Source: Macrophomina tecta (Eukaryota; Ascomycota; Dothideomycetes; Botryosphaeriales; Botryosphaeriaceae). From it: a stretch of 64,000 nucleotides of DNA. Below the pieces are notes generated by a model, which was not told where the DNA came from, made no database searches, and saw only the letters and a program-made list of their open reading frames with translations. The stretch's first letter is position 1. Each line of letters opens with the position of its first letter. Location of the stretch: positions 749,501 through 813,500 of the forward strand of contig JAKSGN010000037.1 of the NCBI GenBank assembly GCA_024180945.1. The letters are read 5' to 3'. Both the position numbers and the translations under genes were made by a program. Positions 53,671 to 64,000 of the stretch are shown here, piece after piece.

Positions 53671-54108
53671 TATAATAAGCGGGCCTCTACCTCTAAGAAT
53701 CTAAACACTAAAGAGAGAGAAAATCTATTAAGGGGGTTTTTCTTAAGTAGATATAAGAAGAGGGTAAGAGTAAGTTAAATACATAATAAGACTAAGTACT
53801 ACGTGCGAAGGCCGTGTTACTAATAATATACTAAATTATTATTAAAGTTAACTACGAAGGTTAAAGCTATCTAAGAAGTATAGTTTATATATAGGTAGAA
53901 AAGTATCTACAATCTAGTATTACTAGATATCGCCGTGGCTATACTAGGCGACTATTACTCTATATAGCCTAGGCTCTTAAGGGCGACATATGGGTCTATA
54001 GGGAAAAGATCACGTGCTGGGCCACGTGATACGATCTTTCTAGGCGGGGTCTCTTCTAAGGCTCCCCCACCTTCCTTTCTATACTCCCGTGAAGGCTGTG
54101 CCGTAACA
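53671..54108 (-). repeat. Outer element 5' LTR (right)
   Basis: Begins TATAATAAGCGGGCC (mutated) and ends with a well preserved segment (GGGCCACGTGATACG ... GTGCCGTAACA). Confidence 0.92.
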
Positions 54109-57100
54109 ATTTAGCAAAGATCACCAATGAAGCAGCCAAGAACTAGTTAATGCTGGCTTACGCCAGGGTCTCGTCCTATAAGGATATCGCTCAATCTAAC
54201 CCAGCAATGTAGGTCCTCGTATATACAGAAATATCAGTTATATTCTCGGACACGGATTCTGCAATACGTACGGAGGCGGATTTTGGATGTTGCCCGGATG
54301 TGGTCTTAAAATCTAGAAGTAAAAGTAGTAGTGGGCCACGTGTTGCCATTGAGTGCTTGTTCTAATCTGTCGAGATATCTTGTCAGTGTGATTTTGTGGC
54401 GCAGCTGGCCATTTATCGTATGCGGAAGGGGATCGTGAAGGAGGAACTATATGTGGGATGATCACTAAAGTGACAAATTTCCTTTTCGCTACATTTCAAA
54501 ATTCTCCTAAAGATGGCACGTAGCCCAAAGACTAAGAGATTCATGTCGATCAGCATAAAGAAAAGTTCGGTGACGTCTGACTAACAGGTCAGTTGCCAAA
54601 CGTAGCGTCTAATGTATCTCTATCTGCATTCACGCCTCATTACGTGGTATGATAATCAGGAGACCGAACGCAGCCGTGAACCAAGAAACATCCCGTTATT
54701 TTGCTGCCTTCACAAATGCTTGCAATCACATGCCGTCCCAATGGAACGGTGACGTGGGCAATGGTAAATCTTGGACTTATGGGTTATGCTGCATTGAAGA
54801 GTTTCAAGTAAATTTTATTTCAGAAGGTGAGGCAAGTTGCCATATCTCGCTATACATATGAGAATTGCATCACTATAAACTACTAACACGTACTCACTAA
54901 GGTATACTCAAATTCTACGATAATACTTTAATCGAGAAGTTGACTCCAGTTCCCAAGTAGACTTGTTCATCTTCTCAAAATGCCATGCTCATGGTTGCGC
55001 AAAATTTGTCCACATGAAATTGAATAGTTTCATTTGATCTTCACTGATAAACGGATAGTGTGAATATTTTACCTGACAGGCAAACTTTGCTCGTGGTATC
55101 CTCAGGCCTCCGTAGATAGCAGCGGAATAGATTCGTAATCTGAGTACTGGAAAAACTCCCCCTCTCTTCTGCTGTTATTGAATCTTTCTCTGCCACAATG
55201 TGGTGTGAGCACAGTGTGGAAAGAAAAGAGCCGGGAGGAGAAATACTTCACAAACTTTCCATAGAACCCGAGTCAGACTTCCGCTGAAGCACCAGATTTT
55301 CCGGTCTTGTGAATGATGTAACAAGAATCTACTTTATCAGATGCCGCTCATTATCTCTTAACGATAGGATGTCTTTTACATACGGATACAGCCGGGAAGG
55401 AAAGCACAAATGGTCAGAAGAATATCCACGAACAGCTCTGAGCCGCAACCGCATCTCATCGCAACTGGGATCGGAGGTGCGAGAATCGCAAGTAGGTAAT
55501 CGCAAAATTGGCCCTTTTGTTCGAAGTCAGTTGTATTCGGTTCCCCATTTTCCAAAAAAGGGACTTTTGGGGACTGAAGGATGGTGAGGCGGTAAGGTAG
55601 TAACACGGACCATATTGTGAGCGCTTGATGTCAACGACTTATCTGAAAAAGGTACGTGGGGGCGTTGGAAGGAGCTGGGGGTTTGATAACGGATTTTCTT
55701 TTGCGCATGACCGTCGTGAGAATCGTCAAGCGGTAGCTTTATACCAGTCCAGCTGAGTGCTTTGGAAAAGAACGGGCAGCAAACAGACTGATTCAGAGAC
55801 CCATCCCCTTTGAGCTAACGTTTCGGCCCGTGTAGCGAAAAGCAATTTACGTAAACCGGACTGCAATTTCTATCAGCGCCTTATGGTGCTCAGACCAGTG
55901 GACCTTCCAGGGCTGGGGTGGTTCTGCTCCCGGTGCGATGCGCACAGCCACGGCACGGCGAGACGGGCTGGAATGATACGGCTACGAGGCGGGTCTGTTC
56001 ATTTCGGTAGGGAGTTTGTGGCACATGAGCGTTTGATCAATGCCGCCACGGCGGGAGTGCTCCATGGAACGGGGCTCATGAGCGTGGCGCAGCACGGCGC
56101 ATAGTGGGCAGAGGTGGAAGAAGGCCCGTGAGCTCGGCGAAAAAGCGGCAAGGTGAACCTCAGATGACAGCGCAAGGTTGCATAACCCTGCAGTTAGCTG
56201 CTGGTTATACGTCATTGACCGCATTGGAGCCATGCCTACGGCGTTGAAGTCATGTCGGCAACATCTTGCCGGGTATTTAAGCCCAAATTGGGATTTCCGT
56301 TAAGTTTCCGTCTTCTTGTCAGGCGGGCTAGTGCATTCATGATGTACAGGCCATTGTGTTGGAATTGCTAGCGTGCCCGCCTGGGGTGGGCATATGGGAA
56401 TCCTGGCCTCAGACTGCGACAGTAAACAAAACATTGGTAGAGCAGTCTATCCGACCGCTACATCGAGCGGCACGTCTATCTTTCTAAGCACATCGATTAT
56501 CTTTTTCCCCCCTTAAAAGCGCTTGAAAAAGTAAATCACAACAGGTCAGAGGCAGTCAGGTCGGCAAGCCGGCCTAGAGCTGTCTTATGCAAGTTATACT
56601 TTGGTTGATAGCATCCTCTAGCAATGGAAACCCGCACTCTCCGAGCTCGAAAGTGGTGAAGCCCTCTAGTGCATGCTTGCCCTACAGCGTTACTAAGTTA
56701 GGCAATTTAGTGCAGTCTTCAATCTCAAATAACGGGAAAACATTGTTCGTCTGTGCACTTGAGGAGCTTCGGAGCTGCCGGAATCGTGGCGAATGATAAG
56801 GTCGACGCAAGTGAGCCGATCCAGGCGCAAGGTTCCATATTTACTGGCCCGGCAAAGCATTGGGCGCAAATGGTGATTAAAGTGTCCTTGGCCTGAGCGT
56901 TGGAATCGCTCTCGGAATACGTGGGCGTTGATTGGCTGACGCTAATATGTGCCGCCGCAGCCAGCGATACTCGCGTGGGTCGAACCTTATCTCACAACCC
57001 GTCCGCTCATTACTCCACGGACACAGACACGGTCAGGGCCTACCACTAACAGAGAATCGAGAGTTGTCCTGTTCATTCTAGTGGCGCCCCACAGCGGAGA

Positions 57101-57939
57101 CATTGCCGGTGTTGACCCACGAAGCAGAATGTTGCTCGGCTCGTGTACAGCGTGCTTTGACCCCGTAAGGCTGACAAAGCCAATGACATATTGCTACCTG
57201 CTTCCTAACTGAGCCCGCGATGATTATATGAGGGAGCTCTGCATTCAGTAGAGAATGTTCGTAACATGGGGATCGGTCGACAGCGCGACAGAAACACCAA
57301 TAGAACCTCTATCAGCCGCTCTTAAACCCCCGTTGATTGAATACGTGCGGTGCAGGGTGCTGTTCAAAGTATTCCACTTGCAAAATTGCACTTCCACGCT
57401 CTGAGGAAGCGGCTACCAAACGAGGCACTATCGGAAATCGCGCTCTAACCGCATCAAGTGAGCTAGCGCTTTCTAGCACCCATCGTGGCAACGCTAGGAA
57501 CCCACTGGCACTGTTTCAGAACCTAGAGGACCGCACCGCCAATTTGCACTGGCTGCGCGTGTACGAGTAAGATCATGTACGAATGCCGAGCAACCGTTGA
57601 GCAAGGCAGCAGCTAGCTCTGAATGGCTCCTCTCGCCACACTTGGCCGTAGCCTCTCGACGCACCGACAGAGGCTGAGTTACGCCACATGCCGAAGTGTA
57701 GGCACCATCCTCCAAGCCGGGAGAGCCATGCTCGGCTCAGCACAGAAGGCTCGGACCCAACACTCGAAGCGACGGCGCCCGCAAAGAATACGAAGTCGGA
57801 CCGGGAAGACTCCCCCGAGGCTAAGCCACGGACAATTTTCGTTTGCTCAGATGCCCCTAGAGGTCTCTTCTGGGCGATTTAAAGCCCATGATGTTGGCTT
57901 CAACGAACATTGAGTTCTGAAGCATTACCCTTGCACGCC
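54109..57939. other. Gene-poor intergenic region
   Basis: 3.8 kb of mostly normal-composition DNA after the retroelement block. Open frames are all under about 100 codons, overlap on both strands and show no domain. The last few hundred bases must contain the phospholipase promoter. Confidence 0.5.
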
Positions 57940-59988
57940 ATGAAGTTCGATTGCTTACTTGTCCTGTTGGCCACCGCGCCTATGCTGCTTTCCGCAGCAT
58001 CATGTACGTGGAATCCGCCTGAGACACTACCTGGGTTGGCCTGACTGACAGTTCGACCCTCAGCACATGGATACGGCGCTTCAGCCGTCGATTGCCCATC
58101 CGACGACAGGCCAACTCTCAGGGACTCGAAGTCTCTCTCTCCGGCCGAGAAGTCGTGGATTGAGAAACGGCGCAAGAACACGGTATCTGCCCTGCGAGAC
58201 CTTTTGAAGCGGCTCAATATCACTGGGTTCGACTCAGACGCCTACATCGACAACGCGAAGGATGTTTCTATGCTGCCAAACATTGGAATCGCGGTCTCCG
58301 GCGGTGGTTGGCGTGCTCTGATGAACGGCGCCGGTGCTATTGCTGCCTATGATAGCCGTACGCCCGGTTCTACCGGTGTTGGGCAGCTCGGAGGCATTTT
58401 GCAATCTGCAACGTACTTCACAGGTCTCTCCGGTGGCGGCTGGCTCGTGTCGTCTCTCTATGGAAACGACTTTCCCACCGTCCAAGGCATTGTTGACAAG
58501 GACGATACAACCTCCATCTGGCAATTTCAGAACTCTATCTTCGAAGGCCCTGACATGGGTGACACAGGCACCTCGAACGGCGGGGCTTACTTCGAGGAAA
58601 TCGCCACTCAGGTTGCAGCCAAATTTGATAGCGGATTCAACACTACACTCACCGACTACTGGGGACGGGCTTTATCTTTCCAGCTGCTGGACTCCTCTGG
58701 GAACTCATGTAAGAAGTCGAAAATGGCAGGCTGTGTGCGTGGCTGATATGCTCATTCCAGCCTACACCTACTCCTCGATCCAGGACAATCCTAAGTTCGT
58801 TGCCGCCGACTTCCCCTTGCCCATCCTGGTGGCCGACGAACGTCAAGAAGGGCAATCAGTCCTATTTTCGACCAACACGACTAACTACGAATTCACACCA
58901 TGGGAGCTGGGCTCTTTCGATTCCGTCGGATTTGTTCCCCTCAGATATGTCGGTTCTAATTTCAGTGCGGGTGAAATCCCGTCGGGCGAGAAGTGTATTA
59001 CCGGCGTTGACGAAATGAGCTTTGTTTTCGGAACTTCGAGTTCCTTGTTCAACCAGTTCCTGCTTCAAATTAACACTACAGACTTGGTGCCCGAGGTCCT
59101 CAAGGACGTGGTCCTCGATGTGCTCAATGGACTGGACCAGAACGGTGTGGACGTGGCCGACTGGTCGCCTAGTAAGTGTTCTTTGGGACTTAATCAAGCC
59201 GACAACATTTGCTAACCAGAGAGAAAGATCCATTCTACCACTGGAATAATGCGACGAATGCAAACGCGCAGTCTAAACAGTTCACTCTCGTTGACGGCGG
59301 CGAAGATCTCCAGAACATCCCGTTCACGCCCCTCCTACAACCTCTCCGCAACGTAGACATCATCTTTGCCGTCGACTCGTCCGCGGATACTCTTGACGCT
59401 GCGGGCCCCAATTGGCCGAATGGAACTGCGATGGTGGCCACGTACGAGCGTTCACAAGCCCGGGACAATGGGACGCTGTTCCCATCGGTGCCTGATGTGA
59501 ACACGTTCATCAACCTGGGCTTGAACTCGCGGCCTACCATGTTCGGATGCGACGTTGCGAACTTGACCGCCAACAGCACTGCCCCGCTTGTTGTTTACCT
59601 CCCGCATTCGCCATACGTGTTCAACTCGAACGTCTCGACCTTCACCGCGTCGTACCAGCTCGATGTGCGCAATGCGATCATTCAGAACGGGTATGATGTC
59701 GTTACGAGGGGCAATGGTACGGTTGATTCGCAGTGGCCTACATGCGTAGGATGTGCCATAATGTCTCGCAGCTGGGGCAGGACGAATACTACGGTGCCCG
59801 GCGTGTGCAGTGATTGTTTCTCAAGATACTGCTGGGATGGCACAGTGAACTATACGGCGCCGACGCCGTACACGCCGCCCATGCTCTTGGAGGCGGTCAA
59901 TGTGAAGGGCGCTGCTGGGCAGATGAAGCCGGCAACGGCATTTTCCATTTTGACCGCTGTTTTGGCAGTGATGGCATTTGTTCTGTAG
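57940..59988 (+). CDS. GPI-anchored lysophospholipase / phospholipase B
   Basis: Four exons: 57940-58003, 58064-58708, 58761-59171, 59222-59988, giving 628 aa. The signal peptide is [20 protein letters not shown]. The patatin/cPLA2-like catalytic core has [17 protein letters not shown] (oxyanion and Arg) and TGLSGGGW with the nucleophile Ser near residue 144. The catalytic Asp lies in [17 protein letters not shown]. Several N-glycosylation sequons and a Cys-rich C-terminal part ([22 protein letters not shown]) follow. It ends in a hydrophobic tail ([15 protein letters not shown]) after small residues, typical of a GPI signal. It hydrolyses acyl chains of (lyso)phospholipids at the cell surface. 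The last intron uses an AG two bases past a CAG: only the acceptor at 59220-59221 keeps the frame. Confidence 0.94.
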
Positions 59989-60343
59989 GAGAGGAGCTAG
60001 AAGTGGATAGTCAGATGACGTGCATGAAAGCAAATACGAAGTGAAATATGTGGTAGCTCCTGCACAAGCGCATAGGACAAAAGTGAAGCATACGTTTCAA
60101 ACACGCCTTGCTCTCCTAGCGGGCTGGATCATCTGTCAAGCGTCTTGGCGATGGTGTTAACGGAGTGTGGCTGGGGTGCAGCTACAGGCATGGAGCCCTT
60201 CTTGACTCAATCAAGCTTCTAGCCGAAGCCCATGGTGGACTGGATCGCCCTGGCACGTGCGTGCAATGACACCGATTCTCCCACACTTTAAGTTCCGCAT
60301 CCCGTACTATCACAGTTCCGGCGCTAGCCACTCTTGAGATGAA
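59989..60343. other. Spacer between phospholipase and transcription factor
   Basis: 355 bp containing the phospholipase 3' UTR and the promoter of the following gene. No specific site was recognised. Confidence 0.5.
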
Positions 60344-62005
60344 ATGCCACCTCCCCGAGTTGGTTTCAAGAAGTCACGCTCTGGGTGTGCTCGGTGCAAG
60401 CAACGTCACGTCAAGGTGCGCAAAGCCATCATTACCTCCAACTGTTCTGCTGATCCGGTCGCTTCCAGTGCGATGAACAGAAGCCATGCCAAAATTGCAT
60501 CCGGCTACGTATTCCATGCAGTCTGGTGACTGGCATAGCCAATACTGAACCGTCTTCATCAAGTATGCATGTATTCTTTGCGGCGCTTCTCGCCCTCTCT
60601 TTGACCATTCCATTCCCTTCTGAGGCGGAGTAGCCCCGAAATCGTTGCTAATACCAGAACTTAGAGCATTCCAACAATCCCACAAAGGCCCAGGAGTCAC
60701 TCAACACCAGCTCCAGCAATACGCACTGTCTCAACTCAGATATCAGGGCGAAAGCTGCAGCTATCAATAAAGCTCTCGTCGAACTGGAAGGCCAGGTCGA
60801 AACCCTCGAGAAAGCGAATTCCCCAGCGACCAAGTGCCAAAGCGTGTCGCAGGGCGCTCAAACGCAGCCAGACCTGGAAGCATTGGTAACCCCCTCAGAA
60901 TGGTTTGACGACTTCAAGATATACTCCCATTATTTTTCTACAAACGGCCTAGGACTCGCCGCAGGAGACCGTCAGGGCCTCATATGGAGCTTGGTCTCGC
61001 CTGGGCTTGTTTTGCAGCACGTGGGGATACCTCTCTTTTTCTCTGCCCGTTTCCGCCGCACTAACTCTAGACAGAAATCGCTCCTGAATGGCATGCTCGC
61101 CTTGTCCGCGCTACATTTAGCTTACCTTAATCCACATCAGCAACGTCACTACCTAGCGCACTCTGCCCGGCACCAGGTGAAAGTTCTTGCCCGTTTGCGT
61201 CAAGGTCTGGATGCGGTTACGGAGGAAAACTGCACCGAACTGTTCATGCTCTCGTACATGGTCATAATACACGAATTCTGCTCTTTCGCCAGATCCACCT
61301 CGGACAGGAAAAGCCGGGCATCAGATCTACAAGAATTAGGCAACACGATCTATCTTGGCCAAGGTAAGCAAGCTCGAACCCCAAAAGTCTAAAAAAAAAA
61401 ACTCAGTCTCTCATCGCACACCACGCAACGCACAAGGCATGCAAACCCAGCTTCTACAGCCACGCATATGGGGCTGGCTCAAGAACGGGCCCTTGCAGAT
61501 TGCCCTCAAGATTCCCCTGTCTTTCGCAACCGTCAGCCCCAAAGTTGCGGCCCGCGTCAAGGAGTTGCAGGCGCTCACCCTCGACTCCGCCGACGTGGGC
61601 GCCGACGCCGACAAGCCACCCGACACCGCTGAGCGGGCGCGCATGTCCTGCCTGCTCGCGCTCGACGCGCTCCACAAGATGTACCAGTCGGCGCGCGCCG
61701 GCGTGAACGGGCTGAGCCCCGTTTGGGTGTGGACGATAATGGCGCCGTACGACTTCCGCGAGTTGATCTTGGAGGAGCACCCCATGGCTCTCATCATCCT
61801 GGGCCACTACGCAGGGATAGTGAGGTGTTACGAAGATCGATGGTACCTGCAGGGGTGGAGTGGGCGCGTGTGGGCGGCCTTGGAGCAGAGTTTAGGGGAA
61901 GAATGGCGAGCGTGGTTGGAATGGCCGAAGGCGGTTCCTGAAGAGGATATTGTCAGCAACCACCCGAGCGATGATGCATGGTTCATAATAGATCCCACCG
62001 AGTGA
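60344..62005 (+). CDS. Zn2Cys6 fungal-type transcription factor
   Basis: Four exons: 60344-60415, 60469-60562, 60665-61363, 61407-62005, giving about 487 aa. The binuclear zinc cluster is split by the first intron: C15-x2-C18-x6-C25-x5-C31-x2-C34-x6-C41 (GCARCKQRHVK / CDEQKPCQNCIRLRIPC). A short coiled-coil-like stretch follows (INKALVELEGQVETLEKANS). The remainder is a typical fungal regulatory region of the sterol-uptake-control/Upc2-like kind (QKSLLNGMLALSALHLAYL; ARHQVKVLARLRQGLDAVTEENCTELFMLS). It binds DNA in the nucleus and regulates genes that I cannot infer; the adjacent phospholipase is one candidate by proximity only. The first exon pair is needed for all six cysteines. The third intron is short (43 nt) with an A run. 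Confidence 0.9.
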
Positions 62006-62518
62006 GAAGCGCTAGAGGGATCCTAACGTTGCTATTCTTTGCCGCCAGAAGCAGCGCGGCAAACATAGAAATCTCGTAGATTCCGAAGTCTGATAGGTAG
62101 AATTGTGTCCTTTCAACCTCGGATCCCAATCCATCTCTCCCTTAAAATGAGCAGTATAAGCTGGCAGGCAGTTGTTAAAGACCTGATATCTCCTTGTCAG
62201 AAAAGCCCTTGCCGCCTCAACACCACATAGAAATCTCGCGAGGCAAACCCCACATGCGCTCGGACCTCCTCATATTCGGCACCGCCACTGAAATGCCACC
62301 AGAAAGTCACCGTGGACCTCCTCATTGTCATCGTGCAAAGCTTCTGCCGCCAGCCGATTTTTTTTTAAAAAAAAAAAAAAAAAATTTAGTTTTCGTAATT
62401 GTGTGTGGTTATATCCATCAAGCGCAGCTAGTGAAGCGGGTTGCAATTTCAGGCACGCGTTCGCAATGCAATTTAGCTACGGTTAATAAATTAATGAACC
62501 CAAATTAGCTTTCAACAG
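62006..62518. other. Spacer between transcription factor and tRNA gene
   Basis: Includes a T-run/A-run tract at 62358-62384. No gene was recognised. Confidence 0.5.
62358..62384. repeat. T-run/A-run palindrome
   Basis: Nine T followed by about 18 A; similar in form to the tract at 34549-34573. Confidence 0.85.
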
Positions 62519-62645
62519 GCGCTGGTGGTGTAGTTGGTTATCACGTCAGTCTAACAAATTAATGCAAGGAATTGCCGCAAATTGTGGTAAAATCCTGCTC
62601 TTGTTGGGTCACTGAAGGTCCTGGGTTCAAGTCCCGGCCGGCGTA
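62519..62645 (+). tRNA. tRNA-Val (anticodon AAC) with a 53-nt intron
   Basis: Acceptor stem GCGCTGG (62519-62525) pairs with CCGGCGT (62638-62644), with two G-U pairs. A-box/D-arm GTGTAGTTGGTTATCAC. Anticodon stem TCAGT (62546-62550) pairs with ACTGA (62611-62615); loop C-T-A-A-C-A with AAC at 62553-62555. The intron is 62557-62609, one base 3' of the anticodon as usual. T-arm CTGGG-TTCAAGT-CCCGG (62621-62637) holds the B-box. A T7 run follows at 62653-62659. Charging with valine is inferred from the anticodon. Confidence 0.87.
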
Positions 62646-62652
62646 ACACAAT

Positions 62653-62659
62653 TCTTTTT
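62653..62659 (+). terminator. RNA polymerase III terminator
   Basis: A run of seven T eight bases after the tRNA 3' end. Confidence 0.7.
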
Positions 62660-63456
62660 TTGCGTTTTGCCCCTCCGATCTCGTATCCGTATCAAGCTGA
62701 TTGGCTGAATGATACAAGGACGCGTGTTGGGCTTGTCTATTTTTCCATTCCGGAGACCGTGCTCGCGACCCCTGGAGAGTGCGCTTTGTAGTTGTTGGGA
62801 GTGTTGCTGCAGAACTGAGCACCGACTTGGCGAGAACATGCGTTATGTGTATCAAGTAGCCTTATAGGTTCTACTGCCACTTTGGCTTGCAAACACTGGA
62901 TTAACGGCAGAGGCTACACTGCCAGAGCTATTATGTCAACGATGCTCGTGCGAGGCGTAGTTGGATCCTCTTTGACGAAGAGGTGGCAATTTTCACCATG
63001 TTAGGTCACGCATGTGTTGTGTCTGTCATTTTCTCAAAAGACTCATGCGATGAGTGAAAAAAGCGGGCGTTATATGTGTTGGAACTTTCGGGTATTTAAG
63101 GTTCAGCAGTGTAGCTTGGCCGTAGCAGGTATAAGAGGGCGCCCCCTCCTCCTACTCCTATTCATTACCAAGAATCTCATGCTTTACCATCAAATTTAAC
63201 AATATATTTTAGTTTAATAAGGCAGGATGGGAACCGGTTCTTCCATTTTTATTACAAATGCCCTGTTTTTCCCAACACAAATAGCATGAAGATTTCAATT
63301 AAAAATATCAAAGCTATACTAAATTGTATATGTAAATACAAGAAAAGAAACAGAATGCAAAGGAACTTATAGTTGTCAACAATAGAAACATGAAAATAGA
63401 AAAGAAGAAAGTATGAAAAATACACGAATGACCAGTGAATATAGCCCCTGACGTCG
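62660..63456. other. Spacer between tRNA and RNase gene
   Basis: About 800 bp, AT-rich towards the right; small frames only. It contains the RNase 3' UTR. Confidence 0.5.
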
Positions 63457-64000
63457 TCAAGAACAGAGAGCAAAGGGGCCACTGCTAGTATGGAAAATGT
63501 TACCTGCGTGGTTCTGATTACCGCAAGCAGTACCTCGCGACCACGAGACAACGCAGCGGGCAGCACCAGGTGACACTGCAAAACCCTAAAGTCAGCAGCG
63601 AGTACATAAAGTTAGAAGATTAGTCTGTGGAATTCTTACCTCGACCCGGATACGGGCCATTCCGCACGAGCGGAAATTCGAAGTAGGTGCTCCCAAAAGG
63701 CCTGAGATTCAGGCCTTCGTCATTGCGGTAAGAATGAGGAAAACGGTTCCTGGGGTTCGCAGAAGGCACGGAGGTACGGCTGACGAGGTGATTGCACGCT
63801 CGGCGGATGCAGGACCTCACATCAGCCGCAGGGTAGCTGACGCCACCGCAGCGGGACCCAGAGATCTGGCGCGTCTCAAGGTGGTGTGTACCTTCTCCGA
63901 GGTCGAATGCCGGGGCGTCATAGAGGTCAACTTGCGAGGCCGCGTCAAGATCAATCTGCGGGGTTTCTTCGACTTCGACGGATGAAGTCACTGCGGCCAC
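63457..64000 (-). CDS. Guanyl-specific ribonuclease (RNase T1/F1/N1 family), 3' part
   Basis: Exons 64000-63640 (open at the window edge, so the start lies outside) and 63575-63457. The 64-nt intron joins PYPGR to VSPGAARCVVSW. The microbial RNase core is clear: CGGVSYPAADVRSCIRRAC, then FPHSYRNDEGLNL (catalytic His/Tyr region), YFEFPLVRNGPYPG (catalytic Glu), VSPGAARCVVS (catalytic Arg) and FHTSSGPFALC (catalytic His near the end). These are the positions used by RNase T1 to cleave RNA after G. The stop is at 63457. Before the core there is an acidic, low-complexity stretch (VEVEETPQIDLDAASQVDLY) unlike the short pro-region of T1. Probably secreted, but the signal peptide would be outside the window. 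Confidence 0.87.

Larger units (their letters stand above)
39922..54108 (-). mobile_element. Outer LTR retrotransposon (Gypsy-like), RIP-degraded, containing a nested element; duplication ATTTA
   Basis: LTRs of 438 bp each (39922-40359, 53671-54108), perfect 5-bp flanks ATTTA (39917-39921 and 54109-54113). After removing the nested element (46141-53317) the outer unit is about 7.0 kb. The minus strand is coding: the RT box reads Y-L-N-D-I at 43538-43524 (canonical YLDDI with one Asp codon GAC changed to AAC), and a purine tract lies just inside the left LTR. The interior is saturated with TAG/TAA. It cannot encode an active element now. Confidence 0.92.

Noticed and set aside
62559..62855. 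Minus-strand frame over the tRNA gene
   Set aside because: It is the antisense translation of the tRNA and its intron, a common annotation artefact.
1..64000. CRISPR array, bacterial operon or phage features
   Set aside because: No regularly spaced repeats; spliced genes and RIP show that this is a fungal nuclear sequence.

Overview
The window comes from a filamentous ascomycete (Pezizomycotina). The evidence is short 40-110 nt GT-AG introns, a large intronless NRPS, several membrane-anchored P450s, a Zn2Cys6 regulator, and two blocks of LTR retrotransposon that look RIP-mutated (very AT-rich, coding frames broken almost only by TAG/TAA, CpA/TpG scarce). Gene models were spliced by eye on both strands.

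Left part (1-23.4 kb): a secondary-metabolism locus. It holds the 3' part of a non-ribosomal peptide synthetase (A-T-C-A-T-C, 5' end outside the window), an S10 serine carboxypeptidase, a P450, an SDR, a 5.5-kb RIP-damaged Ty1/Copia element with 171-173 bp LTRs and a GAAGT target duplication, and two more P450s. All flanking genes are intact, so the Copia element sits inside the cluster without breaking a gene. P450-1 and P450-2 are paralogous and share an intron position.

Middle part (23.4-38.2 kb): housekeeping-type genes, namely a PAP2 dolichyl-diphosphate phosphatase, an RGS-domain membrane protein of Rax1 type, and an MFS sugar transporter. The transporter's first exon is split by a 2.7-kb hAT transposon with an uninterrupted transposase, and a solo Copia LTR (duplication GAAGC) lies just upstream of it.

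Right-centre (39.9-54.1 kb): one 14.2-kb block made of two nested LTR elements coded on the minus strand. The outer has 438-bp LTRs and an ATTTA duplication; the inner has 193-bp LTRs. The inner element carries a spliced gene relic on the strand opposite to pol. In the Copia pair and in the outer pair, the outward-facing ends of the LTRs are visibly less mutated than the inward-facing ends.

Right part (54.1-64 kb): a gene-poor 3.8-kb stretch, a GPI-anchored lysophospholipase/phospholipase B, a Zn2Cys6 transcription factor, an intron-containing tRNA-Val(AAC), and the 3' part of a guanyl-specific RNase (T1/F1 family) running off the right edge.
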